Shown one piece after another: positions 45,629-55,219 of a stretch of DNA of 61,473 nt. Every line of letters begins with the position of its first letter. The first letter of the stretch is position 1. The notes under the pieces were generated by a model, which had not been told where the DNA came from, did no database searches, and saw nothing but the letters and a program-made list of their open reading frames with translations. The stretch is from a virus, in the IMG/VR virus record IMGVR_UViG_3300046683_000390, positions 1 through 61,473 of that record. One strand, 5' to 3'. A program made the translations under genes and the position numbers.

Positions 45629-46131
45629 GGGCTAACCTCGGGGGTTACATCGGTAAATTCGCCTTCGACCTGTTTAAGGGGGTCTGTGCCCTCTTTGTCG
45701 AAAGTGACTTTCTTGCCACCGATCAGGATGTTGATCTGGACGCGGCCCGAGCCGTCATCGTCGGTGATTTTCTCCTGACCGAGGTGACCCAGCTTGGCGA
45801 TGAACTGCAGGGCCTGAACCCGTGCTGCACCCGGTATATCCTTGTCCTTGACGATCGACACGGCGTCGAGCAGCAGCTCCTCGATGGCCAGCGCGGCCTT
45901 GGTCGATACCCGCTCGCGCAGACCAATTTTGGTGGTGCCCGACCAGAGCTGGGCCTCCTCGATAAGACGCTGCTGGAAGAACTCTGAGCTTTGCAGACGG
46001 TCAAACTGATCGAGGTCGATGTTGGACGACTCGAGGATCAGGGTGAGCGGTTTCATGTCGCGCGCGATCTCGCGGGCGATCCGGGCGATGTCGACTTCGG
46101 TGAGGTCAGCGGCTTGACGCGTCGGCAGCAT
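45625..46131 (-). CDS. Putative terminase small subunit (168 aa)
   Basis: The assignment rests on its position directly before the large subunit operon and on size. It is a helix-rich protein with a central helical pair (FFQQRLIEEAQLWSGTT, AALAIEELLLDAVSIV) and a basic/acidic tail. The C-terminus Asp-Val-Thr-Pro-Glu-Val-Ser-Pro is read from a palindrome copy (45632-45648) that continues into the next start. A DNA-binding helix-turn-helix is not obvious. Confidence 0.6.
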   Translation of the reverse strand: MLPTRQAADLTEVDIARIAREIARDMKPLTLILESSNIDLDQFDRLQSSEFFQQRLIEEAQLWSGTTKIGLRERVSTKAALAIEELLLDAVSIVKDKDIPGAARVQALQFIAKLGHLGQEKITDDDGSGRVQINILIGGKKVTFDKEGTDPLKQVEGEFTDVTPEVSP

Positions 46132-46210
46132 GGTGCTCCTTGTAGGAAAGTTGCGCTGCGTCTACAATACCTAGCATATCCAATCGTAACTTCGGGGGTT
46201 AGTTACTTCG

Positions 46211-48445
46211 ATGCTGGCTCCGACGACCATGCCACCCCCTGCCCAGCTGCAGCAGCCATACCCTGTCTCGCTGCGCGTCGTGAGCAATCAGCAGATCGAT
46301 GACCAAGAGGCGGCGGCCAACCGGGTCGTTCAACAAGCACAGGATATTTCGGCCCAGTCGCCCTACGTGGGCCTGCTTGGTTTCATCCACACCGAATGGC
46401 AGACGATGCGTCGTCACCGCGACACTGCGGTGGGCTGGACCGAGCGCCTGCTGGCCGCTTTGCGAGCGTTCAACGGCGTGTATGATCCAACAAAGCTGGC
46501 TGAAATTCGCAAGTTCGGTGGGTCGGAAGTCTACGCTCGCCTGATCGCGGCGAAATGCCGGGGGGCCTCATCCCTTTTAAGGGATGTTTACCTCGGGGCC
46601 GATCGATCGTGGGGGCTAGAGCCCGAAGCCGACCCACCGATCCCCGACGACATCGCGCAGGCCATCAACGGGCTGGTGCAGAGCGAGGTCGAGCAGGCCC
46701 AGTCGATCAACTTCCAGCTCAGCCCCGATCAAATTCGTCAGCGGATTTGGGGCTTGATGGCCAAGGCGCGCACCGCGGCCAAGAAAAATGCCGAGGACAA
46801 AGTCCATCTGGCCGAGGACAAGATCGACGAGATACTCACCGAAGGCAATTTTTACGGCGCACTCGCCGAGGTTCTCGTCGACATACCCCTGTTCCCCTAC
46901 TGCGTGCTCAAGGGGCCCAGCGTCCGCATGATGTTCGAGGTCGACTGGACGACCGGACGACCGGTCATGCGGCGCAAGCCGAAACTCTGGTGGGAGCGAA
47001 TTTCTCCATTTGACGTGTACTGGACACCGGGCGCGGCCGACATCGAGGACGCTGCGATTATCGAGCGCACGCGGCTCACGCGCACCGATCTGAACGATCT
47101 GCTCGACATACCGGGCTACAACCACGACGCCATCAGAAGTGTTTTGGACAATTACGGTCGGGGGGGATTGTCGCTCGAATGGGACATGGCCGAGGGGCCA
47201 CGCGCGCAGCTCGAGTCACGCGAGGACCCTTGGTTCAACCAGAGCCACATGATCAGCTGCCTGCAGTACACTGGTAATGTTCAAGGCCGCATGCTGATCG
47301 AGTACGGCTTCACCGCGGACGACATACCGGACCCGATACGCGACTACGCCATCGAGGCGTGGATGATCGGGCCCTACCTGATCAAGGTCCAGCTGGGGGT
47401 CAGTCCGCGCCGTCGTCACAAGTACTACATCACGAGCTGGGAGAAGGTCCCCGGCACGATCGTGGGCAACGCCATCCCCGATCAGATCGCCGACCTCCAA
47501 GAGGTCTGCAACGCCACCATGCGGGCGATGGTCAACAATCTCTCGATCGCCTCGGGGCCTCAGGTCGTGGTCAACGACGATCGACTGACTGGCCTCGACA
47601 ATGGCGAGGATCTCTACCCGTGGAAACGCTGGCATGTGACCAACCCGTTGCTGGCCAATAGCGCCGAGAAGCCAGTCGATTTTTTCCAGCCGCAATCCAA
47701 CGCCAACGAACTACTGGGCGTGTTCAAGGCGATCTACGAGTTGTCGGACGACGTCTCGGCCATACCGAAATACCTCTCGGGCAACTCGCCGGGCGGCAAT
47801 GCCGGGCGTACCGCGTCGGGGCTGGCCATGCTGATGGGCAACGCCAGCAAGCTCTTGCAAACCGTGTGCGCCAACGTCGACCGCGACATGATCAATCTGG
47901 CTTTGACGAACCTCGTGGACATCGTGCTCTTGACCGACAGGTCGGGCATGCTCGAGGGCACCGAGACGATCGTGCCCAAGGGCACCTCGGTGGCGATGCA
48001 GAAGGAAACCATGCGCCAGCGTCAGGTGGAGTTCCTGCAGGTCACGGCCAACCCGATCGACATGGGCATCATCGGACCCAAGGGCCGCGCCGCGGTGCTC
48101 CGCAACGTCTCCAACACGCTCGGCATGCCGGGCGACGAGATCGTTCCGACCGACGACGAGATCCAGCAACAACAAGCACAGGCGCAGCAGCTCGCCATGA
48201 TGACGGGCGCTGCCGGACACCAGCAGACCCCTGCTCCTCCCACAGGCACTAAAGGGGCTGCTGCAGGACCACCGGGAGCACCTTCCCCAAGCCCCGCACC
48301 CGGTGGTCCCCCCGGTCAACAGCCCGGCGCAGGCGGCGCGCGACCCGGCGCACCGTCGCAGCAGCCGGGGCCTTCGGGTGAGAGCCAGCAAGCGCAGGCT
48401 CCACGGGCGGCCTTGTTCAAGACGCGTCCCGGGTCTAGAGCGTAG
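46211..48445 (+). CDS. Portal protein (744 aa)
   Basis: A large head-tail connector-type protein. The N-terminal half has the features of podophage portals (TERLLAALRAFNGVYDP, then ISPFDVYWTPGAADIEDA, and TRTDLNDLLDIPGYN). A long helical domain lies around residues 380-620. The last ~90 residues are Pro/Gln/Gly-rich, often seen in portals of this group. Divergent from the terminase operon, with a palindrome in the 80-bp gap. It starts the main structural block. Confidence 0.88.
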   Translation: MLAPTTMPPPAQLQQPYPVSLRVVSNQQIDDQEAAANRVVQQAQDISAQSPYVGLLGFIHTEWQTMRRHRDTAVGWTERLLAALRAFNGVYDPTKLAEIRKFGGSEVYARLIAAKCRGASSLLRDVYLGADRSWGLEPEADPPIPDDIAQAINGLVQSEVEQAQSINFQLSPDQIRQRIWGLMAKARTAAKKNAEDKVHLAEDKIDEILTEGNFYGALAEVLVDIPLFPYCVLKGPSVRMMFEVDWTTGRPVMRRKPKLWWERISPFDVYWTPGAADIEDAAIIERTRLTRTDLNDLLDIPGYNHDAIRSVLDNYGRGGLSLEWDMAEGPRAQLESREDPWFNQSHMISCLQYTGNVQGRMLIEYGFTADDIPDPIRDYAIEAWMIGPYLIKVQLGVSPRRRHKYYITSWEKVPGTIVGNAIPDQIADLQEVCNATMRAMVNNLSIASGPQVVVNDDRLTGLDNGEDLYPWKRWHVTNPLLANSAEKPVDFFQPQSNANELLGVFKAIYELSDDVSAIPKYLSGNSPGGNAGRTASGLAMLMGNASKLLQTVCANVDRDMINLALTNLVDIVLLTDRSGMLEGTETIVPKGTSVAMQKETMRQRQVEFLQVTANPIDMGIIGPKGRAAVLRNVSNTLGMPGDEIVPTDDEIQQQQAQAQQLAMMTGAAGHQQTPAPPTGTKGAAAGPPGAPSPSPAPGGPPGQQPGAGGARPGAPSQQPGPSGESQQAQAPRAALFKTRPGSRA

Positions 48446-48471
48446 TTATCATTTTCGAACAGGAGATCGAC

Positions 48472-48819
48472 ATGAAGGAAACCAACGATCGCGACGGCGG
48501 TGACCGCGCTCCTTTTCTCGGCGGCGGCTCGGGTCAAATGCACCCCAACACTGGAACAGGTCCTCAAAGTCCGGGCCAGAGCTCTCAGGAGGGCGGTGGC
48601 TCGGGCAAGGATCCGGGCGCAGCGGTTGAGGGCGGACCCGCCAGCTCGATGAGGGTGTCGTCGGGCGCGACCAACAGGGACTATGCCGGTACGCAGTCTG
48701 CTGGCGACTCGGCGGCGAAAAAGTCGGGCGGCAACAGCAAGTGGGCCGAAGGCGGCAAGGGCCAGATGTTCGGCAACCGCGGCTCGCTGCCCGCGCAGGG
48801 CGGCAAGTCCTCGCCGTAA
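48472..48819 (+). CDS. Gly/Ser-rich small virion-region protein (115 aa)
   Basis: AGGAGATCGAC precedes ATG 48472. Low complexity, Gly/Ser/Lys-rich, probably disordered, ending GGKGQMFGNRGSLPAQGGKS. Its TAA stop is in a palindrome copy that also gives GGGGG for the next gene. It may be a minor head component; no family is recognised. Confidence 0.7.
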   Translation: MKETNDRDGGDRAPFLGGGSGQMHPNTGTGPQSPGQSSQEGGGSGKDPGAAVEGGPASSMRVSSGATNRDYAGTQSAGDSAAKKSGGNSKWAEGGKGQMFGNRGSLPAQGGKSSP

Positions 48820-48834
48820 CTCCGGGGGTTAGTC

Positions 48835-49053
48835 ATGGCGCGCGTGCCCAAGGGGTCGTCTCCGCCACCGACGCTCGGGGCGTCGGACGCGCGCAACATC
48901 GAGGGTTTTGGTGTCCACTCGAAATTTTTCACTCCTAAGAAAGAACCAACGCCAAAATCCGGCATACTGTCGCTGGGATCGAAGGCACCAACGTCATCCG
49001 CGCGCTCGACCCTCAAGCGGCCGTTCCCGCCCAAGCTACCCAAGGTGCCCTAG
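48835..49053 (+). CDS. Basic Pro/Ser-rich small protein (72 aa)
   Basis: ATG 48835 after the palindrome. Rich in Pro, Ser, Lys; no hydrophobic core. The stop overlaps the GTG of the next gene (TAGTG). Probably a disordered minor structural protein. Confidence 0.7.
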   Translation: MARVPKGSSPPPTLGASDARNIEGFGVHSKFFTPKKEPTPKSGILSLGSKAPTSSARSTLKRPFPPKLPKVP

Positions 49054-49346
49054 TGAAAGCCCCGAAACCGCCTCCTCTCCCGAACGTCAATAAATTCGGC
49101 CCGAAGAAAATCAATCCGGGTACGGGGCGTTTAGTCACGATCAAGGGCAAAGGCGGCGGACTGCAGACCCTGCCGTCGCGCCATGCGCTGAACGTCCTGA
49201 CCAAGGGCAACCCCGAGCAGCGGTCGATCAACAACTACGCCAAGCTCACGCCTACGGGCTCGAGCGCGCCGGGCACCTACGCCGACATCATGAACATGGG
49301 GGTCAACGGTGCTAACGTTGGCCTGCCCGACGACAACGAGGTTTGA
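49053..49346 (+). CDS. Basic small protein, GTG start (97 aa)
   Basis: GTG 49053 overlaps the previous TAG. A Lys/Pro/Gly-rich N-terminal half (KAPKPPPLPNVNKFGPKKIN), then a more ordered C-terminal half (NNYAKLTPTGSSAPGTYADI). TGATG overlap with the next gene. No family is recognised. Confidence 0.7.
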   Translation: MKAPKPPPLPNVNKFGPKKINPGTGRLVTIKGKGGGLQTLPSRHALNVLTKGNPEQRSINNYAKLTPTGSSAPGTYADIMNMGVNGANVGLPDDNEV

Positions 49347-49621
49347 TGAGCAATCCATTTACCGACGTCGTGATGACGGCAGAGGCGCTACGACTTGCCG
49401 CTCCGAATTCGTTCAAAACTTTCTGTGATAGCCTGATAGCACTCGAGAAAAAAATCATCGCAGATGTGATGGCGGCCGACAGCCCGACTGACGTTTTTCG
49501 TGCCCAAGGACGTGCGCAGCTCATAAAGGAGTTGATCAAGCACATCGCTGGATCCCAAGAGCTGCACGACACCTACGTGAGGAGAGACAACCATGCCCGA
49601 TCCGGCTTCGCCCAACCCTGA
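49346..49621 (+). CDS. Helical small protein (91 aa)
   Basis: ATG 49346 overlaps the upstream TGA. A helical protein with FCDSLIALEKKIIADVMAAD and FRAQGRAQLIKELIKHIAGS. The pattern of a short helical protein between portal and scaffold genes is common in podophages, with no name. It overlaps the scaffold gene by 29 bases. Confidence 0.75.
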   Translation: MSNPFTDVVMTAEALRLAAPNSFKTFCDSLIALEKKIIADVMAADSPTDVFRAQGRAQLIKELIKHIAGSQELHDTYVRRDNHARSGFAQP

Positions 49622-50759
49622 ACCCCTGATCCGTCAGCAGGTTCCGGCCGATGGCGTCGATCCCAACGTCAAGCTGCCGCCCAGCGTGCTCGCCGCGCGT
49701 GCGGCCTCCGACGCTGCCTACGCCGCGGCCTATCCGGCCGAGGGCACGCAGCAGGCTCAGGTTCAGCCCCAGAACGGCCAGCTGACACTGCCCGGCGTGC
49801 CACCTGCACCCGCCGCTCCGCCCAACGGGCAGGTTCAACAGGAACTTTCCGACACCAACCCGGACGGCACGATCAACTGGGAGAACCGCTTCAAGGCGCT
49901 CAAGGGGCGCTACGACAGCGACTCCAAGCGCTGGGGCGAGACACAGCAGCAGTACGACGAGCGCATGCGGGCGCTGGCGACCGAGAACAACAATCTCAAG
50001 CGGCCGCCGCTGCCCGGCGAGCAACCGCCGCCCCGGCTGGTCACCCAGCAGGAGGTCACCGACTACGGCGCGGACTTCATCGATGTCGTCAAACGCGCCG
50101 CCGTCGAGGCGGTGCTGCCGATGATGCGGCCTATCGCGCAGGAGATCGGCACGGTCAAAGCTCGGGTCGACAATACCGAGGCCGAAACCGGCAAGCAGTT
50201 CGTCAGCCGCATGCACAGCACGATGGACGCCAACGTGCCGGGCTGGCAGCAAATGAACGAAGATCCGAATTTCATTGCGTGGACCCGTCAGCCGGACGTA
50301 TTCTCCGGCCTTAACCGGCAAGAGATGCTGCAGAAGGCGTGGTACGCAGGCGATAGCAACCGTGTCACCGCTTTCTTTCAAAGCTTTCTTGCAGAGGAGG
50401 CTGCCACGAACCCGGCAGCGGCTCAGGCCCGCCAGCAGGCAATGCTGGGTGCAGGTGGACACGCTCAGCTTCCTAACGGAGGCGGGCCTGCTTCACCGGC
50501 CCAACCTCTAGCCCCTCGCGTGACACTCGAGTCGCTCGCCGCGCCGGGCAGGGCCCGAGCGGCTGGTGTCACACCACCCGCAGGCAAGCCCGTCTGGACT
50601 GCTGCTGGCATCTCCCAGTTCTACATGGATGTCGCGCAAGGCAAGTTCCGCGGACGGGAGCCAGATCGCCTCGCGACCGAGCAAGATCTCATGATGGCTC
50701 AACGCGAGGGTCGGATCATCGTCAACCCACGCACGGCGACCACTCTGACTGGCAACTAG
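49593..50759 (+). CDS. Scaffolding protein (388 aa)
   Basis: GAGGAGAGACAACC before ATG 49593. Assigned by position directly before the capsid gene and by composition: a Pro/Ala/Gln-rich N-terminus, a charged helical central part (WENRFKALKGRYDSDSKRWG, coiled coil), helical segments around 165-215 and a basic C-terminus. A protein of this type guides prohead assembly and is removed before packaging. Confidence 0.75.
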   Translation: MPDPASPNPEPLIRQQVPADGVDPNVKLPPSVLAARAASDAAYAAAYPAEGTQQAQVQPQNGQLTLPGVPPAPAAPPNGQVQQELSDTNPDGTINWENRFKALKGRYDSDSKRWGETQQQYDERMRALATENNNLKRPPLPGEQPPPRLVTQQEVTDYGADFIDVVKRAAVEAVLPMMRPIAQEIGTVKARVDNTEAETGKQFVSRMHSTMDANVPGWQQMNEDPNFIAWTRQPDVFSGLNRQEMLQKAWYAGDSNRVTAFFQSFLAEEAATNPAAAQARQQAMLGAGGHAQLPNGGGPASPAQPLAPRVTLESLAAPGRARAAGVTPPAGKPVWTAAGISQFYMDVAQGKFRGREPDRLATEQDLMMAQREGRIIVNPRTATTLTGN

Positions 50760-50762
50760 CTA

Positions 50763-50790
50763 GAGGAGGGCTCGCCGCAGGAGCCTCCTC
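50763..50790 (+). promoter_or_regulatory. RNA hairpin abutting the capsid start codon
   Basis: GAGGAGGGCTC (50763-50773) pairs with GAGCCTCCTC (50781-50790) with one bulged G and a 7-base loop. The ATG follows at once. The ribosome-binding AGGAG lies at the loop/3' arm boundary, so the hairpin could tune capsid translation or stabilise a processed mRNA. Confidence 0.55.
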
Positions 50791-51840
50791 ATGGCCGTGT
50801 ATCCTCTTTCCAGTTCCGGTACGACACCGGCTATCTATCCGGTTGGCTCGCTCACGCCTGCACCGGCCTACTCGCATACCGTCATCCCCGAGATCTGGTC
50901 GGGTAAGCTGCTCGAGAAGTTCTACGCCTCGACAGTGCTGGCCGCGATCTCCAACACCGCCTACGAAGGCGAGATCAAGAACCAAGGCGACACGGTCCAT
51001 ATCCGGACCAAGCCGACGATCACGATCAATGATTACCTCGCCGATGGCGGGATCACCGTGGAGCGGCCGAGCTCCAACATCATCGATCTGCTGATCAACA
51101 AGGGCAAATACTTCGCCACCATCCTCGACGACGTGATGGAGACGCAGTCCGACATCAACCTGATGGGCGTGTGGTCCGACGACGCCGCTCAGCAGATGAA
51201 GATCAAGATCGACGCCAACGTGCTGCTCGGCATTATGGGCACCGCCGACGCCGCCAACCGCGGCGCTACAGCGGGCAAGATCTCGGCGGGCCTCAATTTG
51301 GGTGTCACCGGCACGCCGCTGCCGATGGTCGCCAACCAAGCCAACCCGGTGGTTGCCGGTCAGGTGACGATCCTGCAGGCGATGCTTCGAATGGGCCTCT
51401 GCCTCGACGAGCAGAACATCCCCGAGGAAGGTCGTTGGGTGGTGATCCCGACATGGGCCTCGACGATGATCAAGTCGTCGGAACTGCGGCAGGCTTACCT
51501 GTCGGGCGATCAGACCTCGATGCTGCGCAACGGCCGCCTCGGCATGGTCGATCGCTTCACCGTCTACGTCAGCAACCTGCTGCCCAAGGGCCTGCTGCCT
51601 GCACCGCCCAACGCTGGCGGCCCCAACGGCGATCAGGCGTTGGCGGCGGGCGAGTGGGTCATGTACGCGGGCCACTCCCACGCGCTGACCTTCGCCTCTC
51701 AGGTCGCCAAGGTCGAGACGCTGCGCTCCGAGCACACCTTCGGTCAGATCCTGCGCGGCCTGCAGGTGTTCGGCTACAAGGTGGTCGACGGCACTGCGCT
51801 GGCGCAGGCGATCATCACGCCGGTCGCGGGGGCCATCTAA
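50791..51840 (+). CDS. Major capsid protein (349 aa)
   Basis: HK97-fold-type capsid protein in the usual place after the scaffold. Typical elements: VIPEIWSGKLLEKFYASTVL near residue 32-50, IRTKPTITINDY, then ILDDVMETQSDIN, a helical spine around 125-150, and the C-terminal WVVIPTWASTMI and GQILRGLQVFGYKVV. No N-terminal delta domain. Its TAA begins a palindrome, and a strong hairpin follows (51848-51883). Confidence 0.9.
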   Translation: MAVYPLSSSGTTPAIYPVGSLTPAPAYSHTVIPEIWSGKLLEKFYASTVLAAISNTAYEGEIKNQGDTVHIRTKPTITINDYLADGGITVERPSSNIIDLLINKGKYFATILDDVMETQSDINLMGVWSDDAAQQMKIKIDANVLLGIMGTADAANRGATAGKISAGLNLGVTGTPLPMVANQANPVVAGQVTILQAMLRMGLCLDEQNIPEEGRWVVIPTWASTMIKSSELRQAYLSGDQTSMLRNGRLGMVDRFTVYVSNLLPKGLLPAPPNAGGPNGDQALAAGEWVMYAGHSHALTFASQVAKVETLRSEHTFGQILRGLQVFGYKVVDGTALAQAIITPVAGAI

Positions 51841-51847
51841 CCTCCGA

Positions 51848-51883
51848 GGTTAGGGGGGCGGTCGTCATGACCTCCCCCCAACC
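51848..51883 (+). terminator. Strong GC-rich hairpin after the capsid gene
   Basis: GGTT-GGGGGG-GGTC arms pair with GACC-CCCCCC-AACC with small interruptions and a 5-base loop. No T run, so it may stall polymerase or protect the capsid mRNA 3' end instead of fully terminating. Confidence 0.6.
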
Positions 51884-51914
51884 CGTAACTTACCCTTGAA
51901 CACCGGGAGGTTAC

Positions 51915-54527
51915 GTGGCCGGACCCGTCATCAACTCGCCCACGCCACCGCTGTCGCCAGCGGAAGGGAACCTGTGGTTCAACACGACCACGGGTCGTGA
52001 GTTTGTCTGGTACGTCAATCCGACGACCTTTGTCGGTCAGTGGGTGCAGACCCAGCCAACCGGTGGCGGCGTGCCGACGCCCATTCCCGGGCCGACGACG
52101 TTGCCGACACCGCCGAGCACCGGGCCGCACGACGTCACGCGGGTGCCCAACATCACCGTCTCGCAGGTGCCGCCGCTCCACCCGGTGCCGGGCGATCTAT
52201 GGTGGAACACGATCTACGGCAACGAGTTCATCTGGTACGACGACGGCAACACCCAGCAGTGGGTGGTCAGTCACCGCGGCAACGGCGGCAGCGACAGCGG
52301 ATTTTCATTTGATGATGCCCCGATAAACGGCAAGCAGTACGGCCGCCAGAACCAAACGTGGACCGAGAGCCTGCCGATCGTCGGTGGTGAGCTGATCGGC
52401 CCGCTGCTGCAGAGTCATGCTGCGCCCGCCTACATCATGCACCGCACCGACATGGGTGTGGATCAAAAGTATTTTGATTTTGTAATTGCTTTCGACGGTA
52501 ACGCCTACGTGCGGTCGCTGACCGACGATTATCTGCATGTGCAAGCGGCGTATCGCTTCGATCGAGCGGGAACTTTTTCCTCTAACCAGCTCGCGGCTGG
52601 CCTGCTCACCCTGCAGCAGGCCACGCCGCAGATCACTTTTATCGACGTACCGAGCGGGCTGAAAAAATACCTGCGCAGCCACGATGGCTTGCTCGAGGTC
52701 TTGCCCGACAATTACGGCCCTGCGATCTGGACGGTCGATAACAACGGTTCGACGTTTCAGTCTGGCCTCGCCTACGCCTCAACGCCTGATCCGACCGCGG
52801 TCGCCAACGAGCTGGTGACGGCTGCGTGGGTGATTGCTAACGGTGGCGGTGGCGGTGGCGGTGGTGGGCCGTTCCTGCCGCTGACCGGTGGCGACTTGAG
52901 TGGCCCGCTGAGCGCGCCCTCGTTCGACATCTACGCCCTTGCTGCCGACGCGCCGTACTTCGCCTTGTCGGTGCTCGATGCGGCCGCCGACCAGAAATAC
53001 TGGCAGATGGTTCCCGAGGCCGGGAACATCGTCTTCCAGTTTTTCAACGATGCTCTCGCCGAGATGTCGCGTGTGGTGTTTGCGCGCGATGGCGGCATTA
53101 GGGCTAATGGCGTCATTACCAGTTTTAACGGACTTAAGACTGAGCGGTATGGCTGGCCCACGCTGGTGTTGAAGGACACTTCCAGCGCCGCTGGACTGCA
53201 GACTTGGCAGTTCATCAATACCTCCACCGGCCACGATCTCGAGCTGTGGCCGATGGCCAACGATGCCGATGGTGGTCCGACCGGTGGCTTTTTCAGGTTC
53301 AGCCGTGACGGCGCGATGGTTGTCAGCGGCAACCTCACGTCTAATGCTGCAATTCTCTCTGGATACATCGCGGCGACGGGCGCTGTTAATCCGGCCTTTG
53401 CGTGGAACAATACCGGCAACGTCGCCAATAAAAAGCGGTGGGATCTTTTCGAATATAGCGATGGCGACCTCTATCTGAGGACGCTAAACGACGACAGCTC
53501 GCCGCAGCCGTTCTCATACCAATTCCGGCGCAGCGACGGATCGTTTTTCACTGGCGGGATACTGGGTGGCGCGAGCCTGAGCCTTTTCGCCCCTACGCCA
53601 ACCATCGTGATGTATTCCAACAGCGGTGCTGGTCTTTATAAATACATCCGCAATAACAACGGCACGTTCGAGATCTGGGACACTTCGCTGGCGCTGCTGC
53701 TGTTCAGCGTGGCCGACAACGCGCTGGTGACGATCTCCGGCAGGCTGGCGCTTTCCTCAAACGGTACGGCAGCGGCCCCTGCTATTGCGCGCGGCACGTC
53801 GGGCATCTTTTTCAGCGGTGCCAACGGGACGATGTACTTCGCCACCAATGGCGTGTCGCGCGGCAATTTCGACACCGGAGGCAACCTCTGGATCGACAAC
53901 GGTGCAGTGGTCGCCAACTACTTCAACGCGACGACTGGTGGTTTTAATTTCGTCAGCAAGGGCAGCGTCACCGCCTTTGCTGACGGCAAATATCTGTGGT
54001 CGAACAATAGCGGCTCGGGCGCGGCGATCCTCGATTTTGCCACCGCCACCAACACGCTTAGGGTTCGTAACTTTGCCGACACGGGTGATGGTGCGTTCAC
54101 CGCAGGGACCGGCACTTTCTCTGGTGTGGTCACCACCCCTACACCTGCCTCGACGAGCAATGACACCACGGTGCCGACCACTGCTTTTGTGCAGGCCGCA
54201 ATTGCTACCATCCTGCAGAACGCCCAGACCGGCAGCTACAACATTGTGGCCGCCGACGCGGGCCGACACATCTATCACGCTGTCGCGGCGGCCGCGGCGA
54301 CCTACACTATTCCAGCCAATGCGACGGTCGCCTTTGTGATCGGCACCACGGTGACCCTAGTGAACGAGAGCGTGAACAACGTGACCATCGCGATTGGCGG
54401 CTCCGACACGCTGGTCTGGTCGCCTGCGGGCACGACAGGTCCGCGCACGTTGGCGGCGTTCGGCATCGCTACCGCCCTCAAGGTGACGGCGACGAGATGG
54501 CTTCTCAGCGGCACGGGGTTAACGTGA
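51915..54527 (+). CDS. Tail fibre/tailspike-like virion protein (870 aa)
   Basis: GTG start with GGGAGGTTAC. Two N-terminal repeats carry the LWxNTxxGxEFxWY motif (about 20-45 and 95-120). A beta-rich body has several GPLxxP/DxQKYW segments, and a Gly9 linker (about 310-318) is coded by GGTGGC repeats. The C-terminal TTPTPASTSNDTTVPTTAFV is a typical fibre linker before a final beta domain. It likely contacts the host surface. Confidence 0.82.
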   Translation: MAGPVINSPTPPLSPAEGNLWFNTTTGREFVWYVNPTTFVGQWVQTQPTGGGVPTPIPGPTTLPTPPSTGPHDVTRVPNITVSQVPPLHPVPGDLWWNTIYGNEFIWYDDGNTQQWVVSHRGNGGSDSGFSFDDAPINGKQYGRQNQTWTESLPIVGGELIGPLLQSHAAPAYIMHRTDMGVDQKYFDFVIAFDGNAYVRSLTDDYLHVQAAYRFDRAGTFSSNQLAAGLLTLQQATPQITFIDVPSGLKKYLRSHDGLLEVLPDNYGPAIWTVDNNGSTFQSGLAYASTPDPTAVANELVTAAWVIANGGGGGGGGGPFLPLTGGDLSGPLSAPSFDIYALAADAPYFALSVLDAAADQKYWQMVPEAGNIVFQFFNDALAEMSRVVFARDGGIRANGVITSFNGLKTERYGWPTLVLKDTSSAAGLQTWQFINTSTGHDLELWPMANDADGGPTGGFFRFSRDGAMVVSGNLTSNAAILSGYIAATGAVNPAFAWNNTGNVANKKRWDLFEYSDGDLYLRTLNDDSSPQPFSYQFRRSDGSFFTGGILGGASLSLFAPTPTIVMYSNSGAGLYKYIRNNNGTFEIWDTSLALLLFSVADNALVTISGRLALSSNGTAAAPAIARGTSGIFFSGANGTMYFATNGVSRGNFDTGGNLWIDNGAVVANYFNATTGGFNFVSKGSVTAFADGKYLWSNNSGSGAAILDFATATNTLRVRNFADTGDGAFTAGTGTFSGVVTTPTPASTSNDTTVPTTAFVQAAIATILQNAQTGSYNIVAADAGRHIYHAVAAAAATYTIPANATVAFVIGTTVTLVNESVNNVTIAIGGSDTLVWSPAGTTGPRTLAAFGIATALKVTATRWLLSGTGLT

Positions 54528-55183
54528 CCGCCCGCGCCTTGATCCTCGCCGCTGCCGCGCTGCCGCCGATCTACAACGTATTCTCCGGGGGCGCGGGCAA
54601 CGTCACCGTCCCTGCGGGCTACACCAAGATGACCGCAGAGGCTTTGGCGGGTGGGGGTGCTGGTTTCGGTTCGGTGACGAACACCCAGAAGGCGGGCGGT
54701 GGTGGCGGGCAGTATGCGATCTCCAACGCCAAGATCACGGTCACGCCGGGCAACTCGATCTTCTATTCGGTCGGCGCAGCGGGTGCCGACAGTTGGGTCA
54801 ACACCACCAACGTCGCGCCCAGCGCGGCAACAACCGGCTGTCTCGCCAAGGCAGGCACCGCAGCGGCGTCTACCGTTGCAGGCGTTGGTAATCAGGCGGG
54901 ATCGGTCGGCGCAACCACGCGCGTCGGCGGCACTGGTGCGGTGGGTAACAACTCAGTCGGCGGTGGCGGCAGCGGTGCCACGACAGCAGCGTCAGGACAG
55001 ACCGCAGGGACCGATACCACCGGCCTGTCGCCACTCTACGGCCCGGCGCTCGGTGGCGGAACGGGAGGGGCATCTCTGACTGCAGGGACCGCTCCGGGCG
55101 GTGGCGGTGGTTCATCGGCAACAGCAGGCAGCAATCCGGCAGGCGCTGCTGGTCGCGTTCGCATCGGCTTCTTCGTCAGCTAA
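54524..55183 (+). CDS. Polyglycine-rich fibre tip-like protein (219 aa)
   Basis: Start set at GTG 54524 (GTGA overlap with the fibre stop); ATG 54497 would be nine codons longer. After a short hydrophobic start the sequence is dominated by Gly runs (GGGGGQYA, GGGGSGATT, GGGTGGAS, PGGGGGSS), the composition of polyglycine II receptor-binding tips found on phage fibres. It ends with a strand RVRIGFFVS. Function as an adhesin tip is inferred. Confidence 0.75.
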   Translation: MTARALILAAAALPPIYNVFSGGAGNVTVPAGYTKMTAEALAGGGAGFGSVTNTQKAGGGGGQYAISNAKITVTPGNSIFYSVGAAGADSWVNTTNVAPSAATTGCLAKAGTAAASTVAGVGNQAGSVGATTRVGGTGAVGNNSVGGGGSGATTAASGQTAGTDTTGLSPLYGPALGGGTGGASLTAGTAPGGGGGSSATAGSNPAGAAGRVRIGFFVS

Positions 55184-55219
55184 TCGTGCTAAGGTGCTCG
55201 CCCAATTTAGGAGCAGTTC

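Noticed and set aside
51887-51915. Further type 1 palindrome before the fibre gene
   Set aside because: The two halves (GTAACTT and CGGGAGGTTAC) are separated by extra bases; it is at most a split or decayed copy, so it is not counted as a full member.
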